NCBI RefSeq assembly: GCF_964355755.1
Contig: NC_092671.1
Coordinates: 36,661,304 to 36,725,303 of the forward strand
Direction: 5' to 3'
Length of the DNA stretch: 64,000 nucleotides
Source: Antedon mediterranea
Lineage: Eukaryota > Echinodermata > Crinoidea > Comatulida > Antedonidae
Under the pieces are notes generated by a model. That model was not told the DNA's origin, did not search any database, and saw only the letters and a list, made by a program, of their open reading frames with translations. The position numbers were made by a program, and so were the translations under genes. Position 1 is the stretch's first letter, and each line of letters begins with the position of its first letter. Positions 60,133-64,000 of this stretch are shown piece by piece.

Positions 60133-62123
60133 CTGAAAAACAAAGTACTATATTTAAATATGCATGAATCCAAAGAGGTGATATTAATTATTTAAAATAA
60201 GTAGCTACTAACAAAACTGTAAAAAAAAACCACTGGATCTGTCTGTATCTAGTGGTAGATGTACCCCCTAGCCTCAATAGCTAGCAGGCACTGCTTTACT
60301 ACTTGTCAATATTTTAACCTTTATATGACATTTTAATATTAATTTTGCATTGTATTTTATAATCTTATGTCATACTGTTTGTATTATTATTATATTATTA
60401 TTTTAATTTCATTTTTATATTGATATCTGTGACAAGCAAGAGACATTTCAAACCACTATGTTTGACCAAATATATATATAAAAATAACATCTTTACCACA
60501 ACATACCATATAAAAAAGTATTTAAAATCAGTTCCAACATTTTTTTTTCATGTATCTTTTACTACTATATTTATCTTTTATGTATTTTCTATATATCCTT
60601 GAATATATACTACATACTAAAAGAAAAATAGAGAGAAAAGCTTGGAACTTACCTACCTTGGAGGCCATGCTGGGGTCCAAGGTGGTCACTGGTTGGCCCT
60701 AGACCACGATTTGGCAATTCATCTACTTTTTCTTCTTCTCGTCTTTTAAGGCACGCTGCTTTGGGGTTTAAATTGCGATCTGGGGAGAACAATTGTTAGA
60801 ATAAATTGTTGAACTGAAATTAACAATGCTTTAAAAAAGGGATAAGAATTAAGAGCTGGATTAAACTCTGAGCCATGTATACAAAGTTAACTTTTGATCG
60901 GACAACTTTTAAAAAAATACTTCAAATGTATAATGATCCTTTAGTCATCAACAGAGCAATCTTAAGCCCTGTCTACACTAGTTTGATGTGCCCAAATATG
61001 GTAGTAATATGCTTAAATATGGTATGTGGTATGGTATGACATCATCATATGGGCACATCACATTTTTTTCACATAAAGTTTATTAGTGTAAACAGAGCTT
61101 TAGGGAAAAAATGGTAATTTATAGGTAATATGTATTTATAAATTTACCTCTAACTTGTGTTTCTAGGCTGGTTATAACATTGACAGCTTGGTGAAGTATT
61201 AGGAGCTTTGTTTGTGCCTTATCTGTATTTAGGTGTAACTGACACATGCGACCCAACTCTTTGAATGCTTCATTAATATCTCGAACTCGGATTCTTTCTC
61301 TAGCGTTGTTTGCGCTTCTTCGCTCTTTTTCCTTCTCTTGCTTCGGGGGTGCTTCTTCCAGATCATCCGTAGTTCTACGAAAAAAAAAATAATGGAATGT
61401 TACTGATATGCAGGTATTCCTACCTATACATTGTTTCATACTGTACTCTTACTCTTATACTTGTGTATCATACTAAAGTATAGCCATCCTGTTAACATGT
61501 AGTTATTGTTCTAATATGAACCGGAAAACCATTCATATTTATTTTATTTATTATTTAATTTGGATTTATATAGCGCTTTTCCAAGTGACCAAAGCGCTGT
61601 ACAATTGATAATACTATATACCCAACTAATACTTACAAAAACAAATATAGAAAAAGAAACGAAAATACAAAAATATATATATATATATATAAAAACTATG
61701 AGGGCCTATAAAAAAAGTTACCATAAATAACACCTCTCTTTAAGCTCTGTCTACACTATCAAACTTTATGCGACAAAAAATATGATGTGCCCATATATGG
61801 ACATGATGATGTCATATCACTACCATATTTTGGCATATCGCTACCATAGTTGGGTACATCACACTTTTTTGTCAAACCAGTTTGATAGTGTAGACAGAGC
61901 TTAAGGGTTTTTTTTCCTTAAACAATATTTCATACTAGAATATCTTACCGTTTTTTTGTTTTTCCTGAATTACTTGAACGACCATTATCACTTTTATTGT
62001 CGTCTGGTTTGGTTATATCCATTTTTTCCTCTTTCTTGGGTTTGGCGCCAATTGATTTCGTTTTTACCTTCTCAATCTTTAATCCGTCTCCTTGGTCATG
62101 TCCCATCAAGTCATTCTGTACTG
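59876..62123 (-). CDS. TCF3/4/12: Class I bHLH E-protein (TCF3/4/12, daughterless family), 3' four exons
   Basis: Read on the minus strand, exons are 62123-61949, 61374-61148, 60779-60657 and 60132-59876, joined in phases 2, 1 and 1. They encode a basic, Lys/Ser-rich linker, the complete bHLH ([43 protein letters not shown]), the E-protein-specific [19 protein letters not shown], and a short tail ending ISPEDNL. The Glu of [10 protein letters not shown] is the residue that contacts the E-box in bHLH proteins. Family members are nuclear; they bind CANNTG as homodimers or with tissue-specific class II bHLH partners and are blocked by Id proteins. The N-terminal activation domains are not in the window. 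An invertebrate single-copy orthologue cannot be assigned to one vertebrate paralogue. Confidence 0.95.
60657..60779 (-). CDS. TCF3/4/12: E-protein exon after the bHLH
   Basis: Acceptor TCTCCCCAG, donor GTAGGT, 123 nt. It encodes [20 protein letters not shown] then [20 protein letters not shown]. The [17 protein letters not shown] block directly follows helix 2 in all E-proteins. A second GTAAGT lies 4 nt further on and would shift the frame. Confidence 0.95.
60964..61100 (+). mobile_element. TCTGTCTACAC MITE, copy 17, in an E-protein intron
   Basis: A shortened copy between the bHLH exon and the next exon. Ends AAGCCCTGTCTACAC and GTGTAAACAGAGCTT. Confidence 0.85.
61148..61374 (-). CDS. TCF3/4/12: E-protein bHLH exon
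   Basis: Acceptor TTTTCGTAG, donor GTAAATT, 227 nt, phase 2 to 1. This single exon carries the whole basic region, helix 1, loop (NTDKAQTK) and helix 2. Compared with vertebrate E-proteins the loop has DKAQTK where they have DKPQTK, and MCQLHL where they have MVQLHL. Confidence 0.97.
61558..61612 (+). repeat. TATATAGCGCTTTT repeat fragment
   Basis: TTTATATAGCGCTTTTCC with CCAAAGCGCTGTACA is a pair of inverted AGCGCT motifs that I recognise as part of dispersed repeats common in marine animals. The family is not assigned. Confidence 0.4.
61742..61902 (-). mobile_element. TCTGTCTACAC MITE, copy 18, in an E-protein intron
   Basis: Full length with intact ends, TA on both flanks, and CCCATATATGGACATGATGA in the interior. 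It lies about 45 bp beyond the donor of the exon ending at 61949. Confidence 0.92.
61949..62123 (-). CDS. TCF3/4/12: E-protein exon upstream of the bHLH
   Basis: Acceptor ATTTGCAG (minus strand), donor GTAAGATA. The open frame reads [20 protein letters not shown], then a Lys-rich stretch with KPKKEEK and a final SGKTKKR. It begins in phase 1, so it needs an earlier exon outside or further right. The Lys clusters could act as a nuclear localisation signal (inference). Confidence 0.88.
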
Positions 62124-64000
62124 CTGCAAATAATCACATATAGACATTCATTAAATATTTACCGACTGATTTCATTGACGCCAACATAACATAAAGGATT
62201 TAAAACAATTTAAAAATGTATACATGTATACTAAAATAAAATTGTCATAATTTTATTTTACCATTTTTAGAAGAAAAAAAAACAACACCAGCTTTTAATT
62301 CAATTACATTTTCCAAATGTTAAATAAGTTAAAACCAATTAGATTCAATGTAGAAAAAGCGAATTCATATAATATTCTACATACATTCTGGAACCATATA
62401 AAAGGTATGATAGAGAGGTGAAAAATTCTCGATTTGATTGACAGCTACCTGAGAATATTAAATCACCTGCTGTAGTCTAGGTTAATGGCTTTAGATGAAA
62501 GAAGCCTACCAACGCAGGTAAGAAAAAGAGCATCACCATTAGGATGGGTATGTCATCCCCGTGCCTAACCTTATCACCTTTCTCATTCCAATCAAGCCCA
62601 CATTTCTACCCTATCACACTCAATTGGCATATAATGATGCTGGTAATCTTGAATTTAGGACGCACCTTCGTCATCGACTACTCATTAAAGTCTTTAAACT
62701 CATCGTGCGCTTTGCAAGTGAGTTGACCGCTGTTTAGTGACGTTTATATGACACATGTCCAGGTTATTATCCTCTGCCCAGGAGTTTTAACTTCTATATT
62801 AGGAAGATGCTATTGCAAAGGTTGCCATGCCAACTTAACTCTACCTTCAAATCTAACTTACAACTCATCTCGGGTACATCAGTGGGATTATCGCCCGACC
62901 TATATTAAGAGTTTTTTTTTTCGCTCCAAGAGGAATATGTACATTTAATTATTATTTTGAAATAAAACAGAAAGTGATAAGTAGACCACCATTTTGACCC
63001 ATGAGTCAGCTGTCCACTAAGGTCCTACTGTATTACATTGACCGCTGACCTAATTCTAACCCAGGGAGAAGCAGGGGAATGAAGATATGGGCAAATTAAT
63101 CCACAATTAGGCTACTGAACCCAGCCAAGATGAAATTGCAAATTTAATTTTATACAACATGGTATACAGTGGGTAAATGACTATAGGTCCACTGATGGAA
63201 CTTAAAGTATAGTAACAAAACTGCAGTACAGTATGAAGCTCACAAAAAATGTGATATGCCCATATATGGACATGATGATGTCATATCACTACCATATTTG
63301 GGTATACTGTATCACTACCATATTTGGGTATACTACTACCATATTTGGCCACATCACACTTTTTGTCAAACTAGTTTGACAGTGTAGACAGAGCTTTACT
63401 AATCTTTATTCTATAGATCCATATTACAAGAGGCATCCTAGATATCAAGATATTTGAATGTCAAACATAAAAAACCATGCATGTTACAAGTCAATACTGT
63501 AGTTTCAATTTGGAACTTTTTTTTCTAATGTGAGGACATTTTAATAGGTTTACTCAAAGGATATGCCTAATTTGAGCTTAATTTAATTTTCAAGTGACTG
63601 ATAACCAAGTAGATTGGAAAAAGAATCTTTTAACACCTATCAAAGGCAGACCTGCTGACTTCATTTCGTTAATTTTACTCAATGACTGCAGATTAAAAGG
63701 TGAATTTTGTAGTAGTACTTCCAAAGAAATGTACACAATAACAGGAATATTCAGTTTAAATCTTCACTTAATATTTAATTTAGTTTTGGGGAAAACAGCT
63801 AAAATATAAATTTTCTAAGAAAAAGTTTAGTGTTTAAATGAATCGCATGTTACTGTTACTATTTGCCTTGAACTTAGAGGATGTAATATTAAGTACATTT
63901 TGTAGTTTACATTAAAAAAAACATTGTTTATAAATCTAAAAAAGTATTGAAAAATAATCATTTTTTTGGGTTATTTAATTTACAAGTACTGTATCTCTAC
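62124..64000 (-). other. E-protein intron DNA to the window edge
   Basis: The E-protein needs further 5' exons, but none can be supported here. MITE copy 19 lies at 63236-63396. The moderately GC-rich stretch 62540-62930 has no frame with splice sites. Confidence 0.5.
63236..63396 (-). mobile_element. TCTGTCTACAC MITE, copy 19
   Basis: The left terminus is largely lost, while the interior (three units) and right end are well kept. Confidence 0.85.

Overview
The window is animal (metazoan) nuclear DNA: AT-rich, with intron-rich genes whose exons have GT-AG borders, dense miniature inverted-repeat transposons (MITEs), tRNA-derived SINEs and many tandem arrays. The protein sequences look like those of an invertebrate deuterostome, possibly an echinoderm. 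That placement is an inference from resemblance; no species marker is visible.

Two protein-coding genes are certain, and they face each other. On the + strand is the orthologue of MCC (colorectal mutant cancer protein). Thirteen exons from 39771 to 55334 join in perfect phase into 822 residues, essentially the whole conserved coiled-coil protein, ending in the PDZ ligand ETSL. Three possible upstream exons (12962-13042, 18540-18683, 21201-21230) all end in phase 0 and could each splice to the exon at 39771; the one at 18540 resembles the start of the long vertebrate MCC isoform. On the - strand is the 3' part of a class I bHLH E-protein gene (TCF3/TCF4/TCF12/daughterless family). Its four exons between 62123 and 59876 carry the complete bHLH domain and C-terminus. 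The 5' exons of this gene lie beyond the right edge.

Layout. 1-39770 is upstream and intronic DNA with few plausible exons and many repeats. 39771-55334 is the MCC body, with a 1.1 kb, 15-bp minisatellite in one intron and an ATCATGAT-rich array just before the last exon. 55335-59875 is the convergent intergenic or 3' UTR space, holding a 55-bp array that begins on the MCC stop codon and a ~1.3 kb array of ~180-bp units. 59876-62123 is the E-protein. 62124-64000 is E-protein intron or upstream DNA.

The dominant mobile element is one MITE family with termini AGCTCTGTCTACACTATCAA, present in 19 copies in both orientations. It carries a variable number of ~21-bp internal units and often a perfect CArG-type CCATATATGG. 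Other elements with visible ends include two TTAA-flanked types, a piggyBac-like TTAA element with two CREs and an octamer, a 184-bp foldback, a Harbinger-like MITE inside an old SINE, and several tRNA-derived SINEs. One SINE has a tRNA head that folds perfectly but has an unusual AUC anticodon.

MCC and the E-protein are not known to act in one pathway, so their adjacency should be read as position only. I found no CRISPR, operon or prokaryotic content.
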